Assembly: GCA_964242625.1 (NCBI GenBank)
Contig: CAXTAO010000001.1
Span: forward strand, 317,050-381,049
DNA: 64,000 nt
From: JASLDZ01 sp964242625
GTDB lineage: Bacteria > Pseudomonadota > Alphaproteobacteria > Caulobacterales > Caulobacteraceae
Direction: 5' to 3'
Made by a program: the position numbers and the translations under genes. Positions 49,535-58,565 of this stretch are shown in pieces (the stretch's first letter is position 1; every line of letters begins with the position of its first letter). The notes beneath the pieces are model-generated. The model did not search any database. It had not been told where the DNA came from and saw only the letters and a list, made by a program, of their open reading frames with translations.

Positions 49535-50137
49535 TCAGGCCGCGCGGGCGGCGGCGTCGCCCCGCGCGACGCGCGCCAGCCGCAGGAAGCCGTCGAGGAT
49601 CGCGTGGCCGTCGCGGGTGGCGTAGCTCTCCGGGTGGAACTGCACGCCGTGGATCGGGCGGGTGCGGTGGGCGAGGCCCATGATCTCGCCGTCCTCGGTC
49701 CAAGCGGTGACCTCGAGCTCGGCGGGCAGGCCGTCGCGCTCGACCGCGAGCGAGTGGTAGCGGGCGGCCTCGAAGGGGTCCGGCAGCCTCGCGAACACGC
49801 TCGCGCCCGCGTGGCGGATCGGGCTCGTCTTGCCGTGCATCAGCGTCTTGGCGCGCACGACCTGGCCGCCGAACGCTTGGCCGATGGCTTGGTGGCCGAG
49901 GCAGACGCCGAGGATCGGCAGGTGAGCGGGGGCGCGGCGGATCAGCTCCAGCGTAATCCCCGCGCCGTCGGGCGCGCAGGGCCCGGGCGAGAGCAACACT
50001 GCATCCGGAGCCATCGCCAGCGCCTCGTCCACCGTGACCTGGTCGTTGCGCCGCACGAGCGTGCGCGCCCCCAGCTCGCCCAGGTGGTGGACGAGGTTGA
50101 AGGTGAAGCTGTCGTAGTTGTCGACGACGAGGATCAT
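49535..50137 (-). CDS. trpG: Anthranilate synthase glutaminase subunit
   Basis: Supplies ammonia from glutamine to TrpE. The 200-residue class I amidotransferase has VVDNYDSFTFNLVHHLGELG, the oxyanion LSPGPCAPDGAG, nucleophile Cys79 in ILGVCLGHQAIGQAFGG and the C-terminal GVQFHPES with catalytic His/Glu. It may also serve folate synthesis as PabA. A plus-strand small gene lies between trpG and trpE. Confidence 0.96.
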   Translation of the reverse strand: MILVVDNYDSFTFNLVHHLGELGARTLVRRNDQVTVDEALAMAPDAVLLSPGPCAPDGAGITLELIRRAPAHLPILGVCLGHQAIGQAFGGQVVRAKTLMHGKTSPIRHAGASVFARLPDPFEAARYHSLAVERDGLPAELEVTAWTEDGEIMGLAHRTRPIHGVQFHPESYATRDGHAILDGFLRLARVARGDAAARAA

Positions 50138-50218
50138 GCGTCCCGCGTCTTAGCGGCGAGGCGACGCTCGCGCCATGCGCCACGCGGCGTTAACACGGGC
50201 GCGGGCAGGGTGGCGGGC

Positions 50219-50446
50219 ATGTCGCGAGCTCCGCCGTCCACGTCCGACGCAGCCCTCTATCGGGCCCGGCGCACGTTGGCCCCGCGTCCGCGGGCGGCCG
50301 CTCCGGCCATTGCGCTGCTCGGCGCGGCGGCGCTCCTCGCAGTGAGCGGGGCGGGCGCGGCGGCGGCGGTGATCTTCGGCGCGGGCGGTATGGGCGCCGC
50401 GGGCGCGCCCGCGGCCGCCGTGCGGCTGCAGACGCCCGCGCGCTAG
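50219..50446 (+). CDS. Small single-helix membrane protein, hypothetical
   Basis: A 75-residue frame starts at ATG 50219 with a basic N-terminus (MSRAPPSTSDAALYRARRTL), one Ala-rich hydrophobic segment (AIALLGAAALLAVSGAGAAA) and a short tail. It lies on the strand opposite the trp genes, in the trpG-trpE gap, and its TAG shares the sequence CTAG with the trpE stop. The ribosome binding site is weak (AGGGTGG). In such GC-rich DNA a chance frame cannot be excluded, but it fills the gap and its composition is protein-like. Function unknown. Confidence 0.45.
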   Translation: MSRAPPSTSDAALYRARRTLAPRPRAAAPAIALLGAAALLAVSGAGAAAAVIFGAGGMGAAGAPAAAVRLQTPAR

Positions 50447-51996
50447 CGTTCGAAGCGCCAGGCCTCGGCGGCGGCGCGAGCGAGCGCGCGCGACTTGTGC
50501 AGCGTCTCCTCGTACTCGGCGTCGGGATCGCTGTCGGCCACCACACCGCCCCCGGCCTGCACGTGCACCTGGCCGTCCTTGAAGAGCGCGGTCCGCAGCA
50601 CGATGCAGGTGTCGACCTCGCCTGCCGCCGAGATGTAGCCTGCCGCCCCGCCGTAGCCCACGCCGCGCTTCACGCTCTCAAGCTCGTCGATGATCTGCAT
50701 GGCGCGCACCTTGGGCGCGCCGGAGAGCGTGCCGGCGGGCAGGGCGCGCAGGATCACGTCCACGGGGTCGAGGGGCCGGTCGGCGCGGCCCTCGACGTTG
50801 GACACGATGTGCATGACGGTCGAGTAGCGCTCGATGGCGAAGCTCTCCGTCACGCGCACCACCGCCCCCTCCTGGGCGATGTTGGCCCCGTCCTCGCCCA
50901 ACCTGAGCGCGCGGGCTACGTCGTTGCGGCCGAGGTCCAGGAGCATGAGGTGCTCGGCGCGCTCCTTGGGGTCGGCCAGGAGCTCCTGCTCCAGCTCGGC
51001 GTCGCGCGCGGGGGTGTCGCCGCGCGGGCGGGTGCCGGCGATGGGGCGGATGGTGACGCGCCCGTCACGGTAGCGCACCAGGATCTCGGGGCTCGACCCC
51101 GCCAGCTGGAAGCCGCCGAGCTCGAGGAAGTAGAGGAAGGGCGAGGGGTTGAGCCGCCGCAGCGCGCGGTAGAAGGCGAACGGGTCGCCGTCGTAGGCGC
51201 CCGAGAAGCGTTGGGACGGCACCACCTGGAAGATGTCGCCCGCCTCGATGTATCGCCGCGCGCGCTCAACCATCTCCCCGTAGGCGATTCGAGACGTGGG
51301 CGAGGCGAGGCGAGGCGGCTCGGCCGGCGCGTGAGGTGTGCGTGCGGGCGGCAGGGGAGCGGCGAGTTCGGCCCGGGCCTGCTCGAGGCGTGCGCGGGCG
51401 TCGGCGTACGCGCACTCGGGGTCTTTCGACGCGCCCGGCTGCGCGACGGTGGCCAGCACGATCTCGCCGTGCACGTTGTCGAGCATGGCCACGAGGCGCG
51501 GCCGCATCATCACCGCATCCGGCAGGTGCAGGGGGTCGGGGTTGGGCGCGCCCAGCGGCTCCAGCCAGCGCACCGCGTCGTAGCCCAAGACGCCGAACAG
51601 CCCGGCCGCCATCGGCGGCAGCTCCGGCGGGATGGGCACCCGCGCGTCGGTCACCGCGCGGCGCAGCGACTCGACGGGCGGGCCTTCCTCCGGGGCGAAG
51701 CGGCCGGCCGCCACCGCCGCCGCTCCCCGCGCGACCTCCGCCCGGCCGCCCTGGGCGCGCCACACGAGGTCGGGATCGCGCACCACCATGGAGTAGCGGC
51801 CGCGCCAGGCCCCGCCTTCCACCGACTCGAACAGGCCCGCGTAGCGCCGTCCCGCGCCGAGCTTCAAAAAGGCGGAGACGGGCGTCTCGAGATCGTCCAC
51901 CAACCGCGTCCAGACCAGCTGGGCCTCGCCGCGGGCGTGGGCGGCGACAAACGCCTCGGGTGTGGGAGAGACGACGTCGAGCGGACGCGGGCTCAC
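50443..51996 (-). CDS. trpE: Anthranilate synthase component I
   Basis: Converts chorismate to anthranilate. The 517-residue product has the chorismate-binding domain with GDIFQVVPSQRFS, PSPFLYFLELGGFQLAGSSPE, RPIAGTRPRG, LLDLGRNDVAR, ALPAGTLSGAPKVRAMQIID and CIVLRTALFKDG. The N-terminal feedback domain has the region expected for Trp binding. GTG at 51996 overlaps the ppiD stop (GTGA), so trpE is probably translated from the ppiD transcript. Confidence 0.97.
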   Translation of the reverse strand: MSPRPLDVVSPTPEAFVAAHARGEAQLVWTRLVDDLETPVSAFLKLGAGRRYAGLFESVEGGAWRGRYSMVVRDPDLVWRAQGGRAEVARGAAAVAAGRFAPEEGPPVESLRRAVTDARVPIPPELPPMAAGLFGVLGYDAVRWLEPLGAPNPDPLHLPDAVMMRPRLVAMLDNVHGEIVLATVAQPGASKDPECAYADARARLEQARAELAAPLPPARTPHAPAEPPRLASPTSRIAYGEMVERARRYIEAGDIFQVVPSQRFSGAYDGDPFAFYRALRRLNPSPFLYFLELGGFQLAGSSPEILVRYRDGRVTIRPIAGTRPRGDTPARDAELEQELLADPKERAEHLMLLDLGRNDVARALRLGEDGANIAQEGAVVRVTESFAIERYSTVMHIVSNVEGRADRPLDPVDVILRALPAGTLSGAPKVRAMQIIDELESVKRGVGYGGAAGYISAAGEVDTCIVLRTALFKDGQVHVQAGGGVVADSDPDAEYEETLHKSRALARAAAEAWRFER

Positions 51997-53927
51997 GAGC
52001 GCGCCGGCGCGCCGGTCGTAGCCGGGGCCGGAGGCGCGTCGACGCCGATCGCCTTGCGGGCCAGGGCGGGGTTGGTGCGGGGCCGGATGCGGGCCGCCGC
52101 CGCGATCCGCGCGCGCCCGGCGAGCTCCTGGTCGAGCGCGAGCGTCGCCTGGGCGCGCACGGGCTGCGCCGCCTGCGCCAGCGCCGCGGCCGGCGGCGTG
52201 CGCACGCCGTCGAGCCGCACCACCGCCATGCCGTTGGCCTGCACCTCCGGCGCGACCTGCACCTGACCGGACTTGGCCCCGAACACGGCGCCCAGGAAGC
52301 GCTGGCCGTAGGTCTGCACGGCGGCCTGGTCGTCGCGCGCGATCACCACGCGCTGCACGGCGAGGCCGGCCGACGCCGCCACCGCCTCGAGCTTCTCCCC
52401 GTGGGTCACCCGGTCGGCCAGCGCCTGCGCCCGGTCGGTCAGCGCCTTGCCGATGGCCTGCATCACGATCTGGCGCGAGAGCGGCGCGCGCACCTCGTCC
52501 AGCGTCAGGGGGGCGGCAGGCAGCGCCTTGTCGACCCGGATGACGTAGAACTCGCCCTGGCCGGGCGCCGCGTCCTGAATGTCGCCCGCGACGCCGGGCT
52601 GCAGGGCGAAGGCGCTCTGCACGAGCTTGGGCGGCACGGGCAGGGGCTGGCCCTGCAGGGTGCGGCCCTGGGCGTCGAACACGGGCACGGGCGTGGGTTG
52701 CACCCCCGCACGCCGCGCGGCCTCGGCGAAGTCGGCCCCGCCGTTGCGGGCGTCGTCGTAGGCCTGCAGCTGCGCGTTGGCCTTGGCCTGGGCGGCGGTG
52801 CGGCGCACCTCCTGCTCGAGCTTGGGCCGCGCCTCCTCGAAGCTCACCGCGTGGCCCGGCGCGACCGACTGCAGCTTAACGACCGACACGCCGAGCGAAC
52901 CCTGCACCACGCGCGTCTCGCCCGGGGACATGGCGAACGCCGCCTGCGCCAGCGCCGCGTCCGGCACCGCCGAGCGGGCGGCGGCGGCGTAGGGCACCGG
53001 CGCGCCCGCGCCCGCCGCCCGCGACGCGGCCGCGGGGTCGGCTCCGCCCTTCAGCGCCGCCGCAACCGCCTGCGCCTGGGCGGGCGAGCCGGCCGGCACC
53101 TGGGTGAAGGTGCGCGTCTCCGCGGTGGAGAGGCTGTCCTTCTCGAAATCGTAGCGCTTGTGCAGCGCCGCCTCGTCGACCGTCACCGTCGGCGCGAGAA
53201 GCGAGGCGGAGAAGCGGATCAGCGACACCTGCCGCATGGCGGGCCGCTTCAGCCCGGCGGCGTGCTCGCGCATATAGCCCTGCAGCTGGGCGTCGGTGGG
53301 CGGCGGCGGCGGCGGGACCGACGTGGCGGGGATCACGAAGAAGGAGGCCGCGCGCGCCTCCTTGTTGAACGCCGTCTCCAGCGCCGAGAAGGCGGCGGGC
53401 GCGCGCAGGCCGGCGACGAGACCCGACACCACCTGCGTCTGCGCGATCTGGTCGCGCAGGTCGGCCTCGAACTTGCGGGGCGTCAGGCCGTTCTGCGCCA
53501 GCAGGCTCTCGTAAGACTTATGGTCGAACGCCCCGCTGACCGGGTTGAAGAATTGCGGCTGCTTGCGCAGCTCGTCGGCCACGAGCGTGTCCGCCGGCAG
53601 CACGCCGATCCGGCTCGTCCAGGCGGCCAGCGCCTCTTCCTGCGCGATCTCGTCGAGGAGCCGGCCGTCGAGGTTGTTCTGCAGCGCCTCCTGCACGGAA
53701 GGCGGCGTGCCGCCGTTGCGCTGGGCGAGGCTCTGCAGCGTCCGCTGGAAGATCTGGCGGAACGCCTCGGGGGTCATCGATCGTCCGCCGGCCTGGATCA
53801 CCGCTTTCGAGGTCGAGGTGGCGGTGAACACCGAGCGGCCGCCGACGAACAGGAAGCCCAGCATGGCCAGGACGAAGATGCCGGTGGCGAAGGGCGTCTT
53901 CGCGAAGGAGCGGAACTGGGCGAGCAT
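51993..53927 (-). CDS. ppiD: Periplasmic folding factor PpiD (SurA_N/parvulin type)
   Basis: PpiD is an inner-membrane-anchored periplasmic chaperone near the Sec translocon. The 644-residue product has one N-terminal helix (FATGIFVLAMLGFLFVGG), a SurA-like N-domain (QNNLDGRLLDEIAQEEALAA), a central parvulin-type domain and a second PPIase-like domain near the C-terminus with weak motif conservation. Length matches alphaproteobacterial PpiD. It heads the ppiD-trpE unit and is divergent from tpiA. Confidence 0.9.
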   Translation of the reverse strand: MLAQFRSFAKTPFATGIFVLAMLGFLFVGGRSVFTATSTSKAVIQAGGRSMTPEAFRQIFQRTLQSLAQRNGGTPPSVQEALQNNLDGRLLDEIAQEEALAAWTSRIGVLPADTLVADELRKQPQFFNPVSGAFDHKSYESLLAQNGLTPRKFEADLRDQIAQTQVVSGLVAGLRAPAAFSALETAFNKEARAASFFVIPATSVPPPPPPTDAQLQGYMREHAAGLKRPAMRQVSLIRFSASLLAPTVTVDEAALHKRYDFEKDSLSTAETRTFTQVPAGSPAQAQAVAAALKGGADPAAASRAAGAGAPVPYAAAARSAVPDAALAQAAFAMSPGETRVVQGSLGVSVVKLQSVAPGHAVSFEEARPKLEQEVRRTAAQAKANAQLQAYDDARNGGADFAEAARRAGVQPTPVPVFDAQGRTLQGQPLPVPPKLVQSAFALQPGVAGDIQDAAPGQGEFYVIRVDKALPAAPLTLDEVRAPLSRQIVMQAIGKALTDRAQALADRVTHGEKLEAVAASAGLAVQRVVIARDDQAAVQTYGQRFLGAVFGAKSGQVQVAPEVQANGMAVVRLDGVRTPPAAALAQAAQPVRAQATLALDQELAGRARIAAAARIRPRTNPALARKAIGVDAPPAPATTGAPARS

Positions 53928-53977
53928 GCGGGCGGGGACTCTCCGTCCGGCTGCCGAGCGCCGGCGTGACCGCGGGG

Positions 53978-54006
53978 GTATAGGGGAGCGTCGCCGCGGG
54001 CGGCAA
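53978..54006 (-). promoter_or_regulatory. Candidate promoter of ppiD-trpE
   Basis: On the minus strand TTGCCG (complement of 54001-54006) and CTATAC (complement of 53978-53983) are exactly 17 bases apart, about 50 bases upstream of the ppiD start in the divergent ppiD-tpiA gap. Confidence 0.5.
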
Positions 54007-54100
54007 GGCGGCGTCGCCCTCGCGCGGGACGGGCGGCCACGTGACTCGTCCGCGCACCGGGGCTAACCGAAGCGCAACCATAAGGAACACAGGGGAGCGC

Positions 54101-54874
54101 ATGCGGTCGGCCAAGACGGTGGTGGGCAACTGGAAGATGCACGGCCTGCGGGCGGCGCTGGCGGAGGTGAGCGCGATCGCCGCCGGTCTGGCCGACGCCC
54201 ATGCCGTGGAGGTCGCCGTCTGCCCGCCCTCCACCCTCCTGGCCGCCTCCGCCGAAACCGCGCGGGGAACTCCCCTGCGGATCGGCGCGCAGGACGTGTC
54301 TGACCTCGGGTGCGGGGCCCACACGGGCGACCTCGCCGCCGCCATGCTGGCCGACGCCGGCGCCACCCTCGTGATCGTCGGCCACTCCGAGCGCCGGCGC
54401 GACCACGGCGAGACGGACGCGCTTGTCGCACGCAAGGCGCGCGCGGCGCTCGCGGCGGGACTCCGCCCGATCATCTGCGTCGGCGAGGGGCTGGAGGAGC
54501 ACGACCGCGGCGCGGCGCTGGAGGTGGTGCGCCGCCAGCTCGCCGGCTCCGTGCCGGAGGAGGCGAGGGGCGCCGAGTTCCTGGTCGCCTACGAGCCCAA
54601 CTGGGCGATCGGCACGGGGCGCACGCCCTCGCCGGAGGACATAGCGAGCGTGCACGCGGCGATCCGGCGGGCGATGGCGCCCTTCGGCGCGCCCCCGCTT
54701 CTCTACGGTGGCTCTGTCACGGGCGCGAACGGCGGCGAGCTCATGGCCGTGGAGGGGGTGGACGGCGCGCTGGTCGGCGGCGCATCGCTCGCCGCCGCGG
54801 ACTTCCTGCCGATCGTGGCCGCCGCCGGGCGGACAGCCGCAGGCGCGTCGCTGGCGCCCGCCGCCGCCCGGTGA
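54101..54874 (+). CDS. tpiA: Triosephosphate isomerase
   Basis: Interconverts dihydroxyacetone phosphate and glyceraldehyde 3-phosphate. ATG at 54101 (MRSAKTVVGNWKMHG) follows AGGGGAGCGC and yields 257 residues. The catalytic Lys is in GNWKMH, His in VIVGHSERR, Glu in VAYEPNWAIGTG, and the phosphate loop is LYGGSVTGANG. The in-frame upstream ATG (54041) precedes no conserved sequence. Confidence 0.97.
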   Translation: MRSAKTVVGNWKMHGLRAALAEVSAIAAGLADAHAVEVAVCPPSTLLAASAETARGTPLRIGAQDVSDLGCGAHTGDLAAAMLADAGATLVIVGHSERRRDHGETDALVARKARAALAAGLRPIICVGEGLEEHDRGAALEVVRRQLAGSVPEEARGAEFLVAYEPNWAIGTGRTPSPEDIASVHAAIRRAMAPFGAPPLLYGGSVTGANGGELMAVEGVDGALVGGASLAAADFLPIVAAAGRTAAGASLAPAAAR

Positions 54875-54938
54875 TAGACGGCGCTCCCCCGCCGCGGGGC
54901 GCGTCTCGCGCCGTCGCGGCCCCGTTCGCGCGCGGCCC

Positions 54939-55568
54939 ATGCTTCTCACCCTGCTCCTCGTCGTCCTGATCCTGGTGTGCATAGCGCTGGGCGCCGTCGT
55001 GCTCCTGCAGCAGTCGGAGGGCGGCGCGCTCGGCATGGGCGGCGGCCCGTCGGGCTTCATGTCGGCGCGCGGGGCGGGCGACCTCCTCACCCGGGCGACA
55101 TGGGTCCTGGGCGGGCTCGTCTTCGCGCTCTGCCTGTCGCTGACCATCATCCAGGGCAAGCTGCATGGCGGCTCGGTGGTGGACCGGCTGAAGATCGATC
55201 CGCTCAACGCCGACACGCCCACGCGCATTCCCGTCGCGCCGGCCACGCCGACCGCCCCCGCCAACGCGCCGACAGGGTTCGAGGCCCCCACGCCCCAGGT
55301 GAACGGCGCGCCAGCCGCCGCCGCCGCCGGGACCGGCTTCGGACCCGCGCCGGCGGCCTCGGCTCCGGCACCGCGCCGCGCGGCGACACCCGCGGCCCCC
55401 GCGCCGAGCGTCACCGCCACGACCTCACGCGCGGCGAGCCCGACCGCCCCCGCCCAGACGCCGCCCACCACCAACTCCGGCCCGGTCAGCCCCGGCGTCG
55501 GCGCCGTCGGCGGCCTGCCCGCGCAGGGGACGACGCCCGCGCCTAAGGCCAACACGACGGGCGGCTGA
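54939..55568 (+). CDS. secG: SecG translocase subunit with long low-complexity C-terminus
   Basis: SecG assists SecYEG by stimulating SecA-driven transport. ATG at 54939 gives 209 residues, whereas typical SecG has 75-120. The first 75 residues are the family: TM1 (LLLVVLILVCIALGAVVLLQ), the QSEGGALGMGGGPSGFMSARGAGDLL loop and TM2 (LGGLVFALCLSLTIIQ). From about residue 85 the protein is a Pro/Ala/Thr-rich tail with no fold, cytosolic or periplasmic depending on topology. Alphaproteobacterial SecG proteins often have such tails. Confidence 0.92.
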   Translation: MLLTLLLVVLILVCIALGAVVLLQQSEGGALGMGGGPSGFMSARGAGDLLTRATWVLGGLVFALCLSLTIIQGKLHGGSVVDRLKIDPLNADTPTRIPVAPATPTAPANAPTGFEAPTPQVNGAPAAAAAGTGFGPAPAASAPAPRRAATPAAPAPSVTATTSRAASPTAPAQTPPTTNSGPVSPGVGAVGGLPAQGTTPAPKANTTGG

Positions 55569-55570
55569 GC

Positions 55571-55588
55571 GCGCCCTGCGTCGGGCGC
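55571..55588 (+). terminator. Small hairpin after secG
   Basis: GCGCCC and GGGCGC enclose a six-base loop directly after the secG stop, followed by CTT. A weak candidate terminator before pyrG. Confidence 0.35.
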
Positions 55589-55654
55589 CTTCGCGTCGCA
55601 GCCGCGTCACGGGACGTGACTAGGCGGCGCGAACCGGGCTAAAGCCCGCCTCCC

Positions 55655-57304
55655 ATGGCCCGGTACATTTTCATCACCGGGGGCGTGGTCTCTTCGCTTG
55701 GAAAAGGTCTCGCCTCCGCCGCCCTCGGCGCGCTCCTGCAGGCGCGCGGCTACCGCGTGCGGCTGCGCAAGCTCGACCCCTACCTGAACGTCGACCCCGG
55801 CACGATGAGCCCCTACCAGCACGGGGAGGTGTTCGTGACCGACGACGGGGCCGAGACCGACCTCGACCTCGGGCACTACGAGCGGTTCACCGGCGTGTCG
55901 GCCACCCAGGGCGACAACATCACCACCGGCCGCATCTACCAGACGATCCTGGAGAAGGAGCGGCGCGGCGACTACCTGGGCGCCACCGTCCAGGTGATCC
56001 CCCACGTCACCGACGAGATCAAAAGCTTCTGCCGCCAGCCCGCCTTCGACGAGGACGGGGCGGAGGCGGACTTCGTGCTGGTGGAGATCGGCGGCACCGT
56101 CGGCGACATCGAGGGCCTGCCGTTCTTCGAGGCCATCCGCCAGCTCGGCCAGGAGCTGCCGCGCGGCGAGAGCTGCTTCGTGCACCTGACGCTGCTGCCG
56201 TTCATCAAGACGGCGGGCGAGATGAAGACCAAGCCGACGCAGCACTCGGTCAAGGAGCTCCGCTCCATCGGCATCCAGCCCGACATCCTTTTATGCCGGT
56301 GCGAGTTGCCCATCCCCGCCGACGAGAAGCGCAAGATCGCGCTCTTCTGCAACGTGCGGCCGAGCGCGGTGATCGAGGCGCGCGACAGCGCGTCGATCTA
56401 CACTGTGCCGCTCGACTACCATGCCCAGGGGCTCGACGCGGAGGTCCTGGCGCACTTCGGGATCGCCGACGCGCCCGCGCCCGACCTCGCCCGCTGGTCG
56501 CGCATCGGGGAGAGCCTGGCGCACCCGGACGGCGAGGTCACCGTGGCGGTGGTGGGCAAGTACACGGTGCTGAAGGACGCCTACAAGTCGCTGATCGAGG
56601 CGCTAGTGCACGGCGGCGTCGCCAACAACGTGCGCGTCAACCTCGACTGGGTCGAGAGCGAGGTCTTCGAGGGCGACGACGCCCCCGACCTCGAGCGGCT
56701 GGAGAAGGTCGACGCCATCCTCGTGCCCGGCGGTTTCGGCGAGCGCGGGGCGGAGGGCAAGATCCGCGCGGTGCGCTTCGCGCGCGAGCGGCTGATCCCC
56801 TACTTCGGCATCTGCTTCGGCATGCAGATGGCGGTGATCGAGGCGGCGCGGAACCTCGCGGGGATGGCGCGCGCCTCCTCCACCGAATTCGGCCCGACGC
56901 CCGAGCCGGTGGTCGGTCTCATGCGAGAGTGGGTGCGCGGCAACCGGCTCGAACAGCGGGAGGAGGGGGCCGACCTTGGCGGTTCTATGCGCCTGGGGGC
57001 CTATGACGCCACGCTGGTTCCCGGCTCCCGGGTGGCGGCCATCTACGGCGGCGAGGCGATCAGCGAGCGCCACCGCCACCGTTACGAGGTCAACATCGGC
57101 TACCGCGACGCGATCGAGGGCGCGGGCCTCCACTTCACCGGCCTCTCGCCCGACGGCGTCCTCCCCGAGATCGTGGAGCGTGCCGACCACCCCTGGTTCG
57201 TCGGCGTGCAGTTCCACCCCGAGCTGAAAAGCCGCCCCTTCGCGCCGCACCCCCTGTTCGCCAGCTTCATCGCGGCGGCGAAGGAGCGCTCCCGGCTGGT
57301 GTGA
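55655..57304 (+). CDS. pyrG: CTP synthase
   Basis: Makes CTP from UTP with glutamine as nitrogen donor; in Caulobacter CtpS filaments also shape the cell. The 549-residue product has the synthetase domain (YIFITGGVVSSLGKGLASAA, DPYLNVDPGTMSPYQHGEVFV) and the glutaminase domain with nucleophile Cys in FGICFGMQMAVIEAAR and the VQFHPELKSRP motif. It stands in the tpiA-secG-pyrG order common in alphaproteobacteria. Confidence 0.97.
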   Translation: MARYIFITGGVVSSLGKGLASAALGALLQARGYRVRLRKLDPYLNVDPGTMSPYQHGEVFVTDDGAETDLDLGHYERFTGVSATQGDNITTGRIYQTILEKERRGDYLGATVQVIPHVTDEIKSFCRQPAFDEDGAEADFVLVEIGGTVGDIEGLPFFEAIRQLGQELPRGESCFVHLTLLPFIKTAGEMKTKPTQHSVKELRSIGIQPDILLCRCELPIPADEKRKIALFCNVRPSAVIEARDSASIYTVPLDYHAQGLDAEVLAHFGIADAPAPDLARWSRIGESLAHPDGEVTVAVVGKYTVLKDAYKSLIEALVHGGVANNVRVNLDWVESEVFEGDDAPDLERLEKVDAILVPGGFGERGAEGKIRAVRFARERLIPYFGICFGMQMAVIEAARNLAGMARASSTEFGPTPEPVVGLMREWVRGNRLEQREEGADLGGSMRLGAYDATLVPGSRVAAIYGGEAISERHRHRYEVNIGYRDAIEGAGLHFTGLSPDGVLPEIVERADHPWFVGVQFHPELKSRPFAPHPLFASFIAAAKERSRLV

Positions 57305-57408
57305 TCGGGCGCGCTGTGCGGCGGGTCGCTCTTTCTTGCTAAATGATCGCTTTGGAACAGCGTTCGTGATGCTTCGTTGGCGAAGAACATCAGCAGCGAG
57401 GGCTCGAC

Positions 57409-57495
57409 ATGCCACAGATGTTCGACTGGATCTTTTTCGCCATCGTGGTCCCGCCGATCCTGTTCGCCGGCTGGGACCTCTTCAGGACGCGCTAG
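57409..57495 (+). CDS. 28-residue putative membrane peptide
   Basis: ATG at 57409 has GAGGG (57398-57402) six bases upstream. The peptide is almost wholly one hydrophobic helix (MFDWIFFAIVVPPILFAGWD) ending in the basic FRTR, which looks like a real small membrane protein rather than noise because its AT-richer codons contrast with the surrounding chance frames. A 6-bp hairpin (57513-57530) follows. No family recognised. Confidence 0.5.
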   Translation: MPQMFDWIFFAIVVPPILFAGWDLFRTR

Positions 57496-57795
57496 CTTAC
57501 GTTCATCCCTTCGCACGCTTGGGCGCGTGCCAAAGCCGGGAGAAGAGCTGAGGCTCGCGGAGCTGACGCTGTTACGCTAGGCGTCCTGATCGGTCACATC
57601 GCCGCGCCTGCGGCTGCCCGTGCTCGGCTGCGAGCTGTTCTCGTGCGCAGGGCTCGTCGCGTGACGCTGTGCGGTGCGGCGTGCGCGCATAGCGTGTGCC
57701 GCGCGTCTTGCTACAAGCTGTACGATGGTCGACACTGTCTTTGCGGGCTTCGGCGGAAAGCTGTCCATTCGGGCCGCGACCTGTGGGGGCGCAGC
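57496..57795 (+). other. Non-coding stretch before the PEP-CTERM gene
   Basis: Holds a GCACGC/GCGTGC hairpin at 57513-57530 that may terminate the small peptide gene. Base composition is less GC-rich than most of the window. No gene, tRNA or clear promoter was recognised in the rest. Confidence 0.4.
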
Positions 57796-58395
57796 ATGAC
57801 GCGGATGTTCAGGGGTGTCGCAGCCGCAGTGGGGCTGAGTTGGGCGGCCGTCGCCGGGGTCGCCCATGCGGACTATGGCTTCAGCGCTTCGGGCTCGAGT
57901 GGCGTCCTGGTCGGCGCGGGCGAGGGTTGGACGTACGCCTACAACGACGTGCAGCGCGAGAACGCGTGGATCACTGTCGCCACCGACGGGAGCCCAGCGG
58001 GCGCGCAGTACTACGAGGCGACGCAGGCCTACGGCCTCGTGCTGACCTTTTCTGGGGGGAGCGCGATAGACGTCGCGTCAATCCCGGATCAGACGTCTCA
58101 ATGCTACGGCGGTGGGGGTGATACATGCTTCGGCGTGTGGAAGGCGGTCCTGCGCGGCCCGGACTCGATCGAGTTTGTCGCGCAAAACCCGTCTGACAGT
58201 CTCGTCGAGAGTGAGTATTACTACGGGTCCGTGCTCTTTACGGGGGCGGCCCCGACCTCCTTCACCGGCGCTTGGCTCACCACCTACGCACCCACGGCCG
58301 CGCCCGAGCCCGGCGTCTGGATGATGATGATGTTCGGTGTGGGCCTCGCCGGGGCGGCGCTGCGTACGCGCCAGGGTCGGTTCGGTCTCGCCTAG
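57796..58395 (+). CDS. PEP-CTERM sorting-domain exported protein
   Basis: The 199-residue product has a signal peptide (about 1-26, WAAVAGVAHA-DYG), a body with no recognised fold but two cysteines (CYGGGGDTC) in a small loop, and a C-terminal sorting signal: PEPGVW at about 170, a hydrophobic helix (MMMMFGVGLAGAAL) and Arg-rich RTRQGR. PEP-CTERM proteins are processed by exosortase and usually go to extracellular matrix. ATG at 57796 (MTRMFRGVAAAVGLSW) is chosen because the signal peptide starts there. No exosortase gene is in the window. Confidence 0.85.
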   Translation: MTRMFRGVAAAVGLSWAAVAGVAHADYGFSASGSSGVLVGAGEGWTYAYNDVQRENAWITVATDGSPAGAQYYEATQAYGLVLTFSGGSAIDVASIPDQTSQCYGGGGDTCFGVWKAVLRGPDSIEFVAQNPSDSLVESEYYYGSVLFTGAAPTSFTGAWLTTYAPTAAPEPGVWMMMMFGVGLAGAALRTRQGRFGLA

Positions 58396-58565
58396 GCCCT
58401 TGCCCGGTGACCGGCCGCGGTGGGCCGGCGCGCAGACGGGAGCCTTGCCATCTCCATGTACTTCGGCCATACCGCCGCGCCTACGGCGGCCACATCTGGG
58501 CCGCCGTCATCGTTTCCGTGCGCCTGCGACGTTCTCGCGCGGCGCGAGACCAGAGAGCCCGTCCC

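Noticed and set aside
57355..57365. GAAC-N3-GTTC downstream of pyrG as a LexA site
   Set aside because: Spacing and orientation do not fit the alphaproteobacterial direct repeat (N7) nor the Gram-positive palindrome (N4); probably chance.
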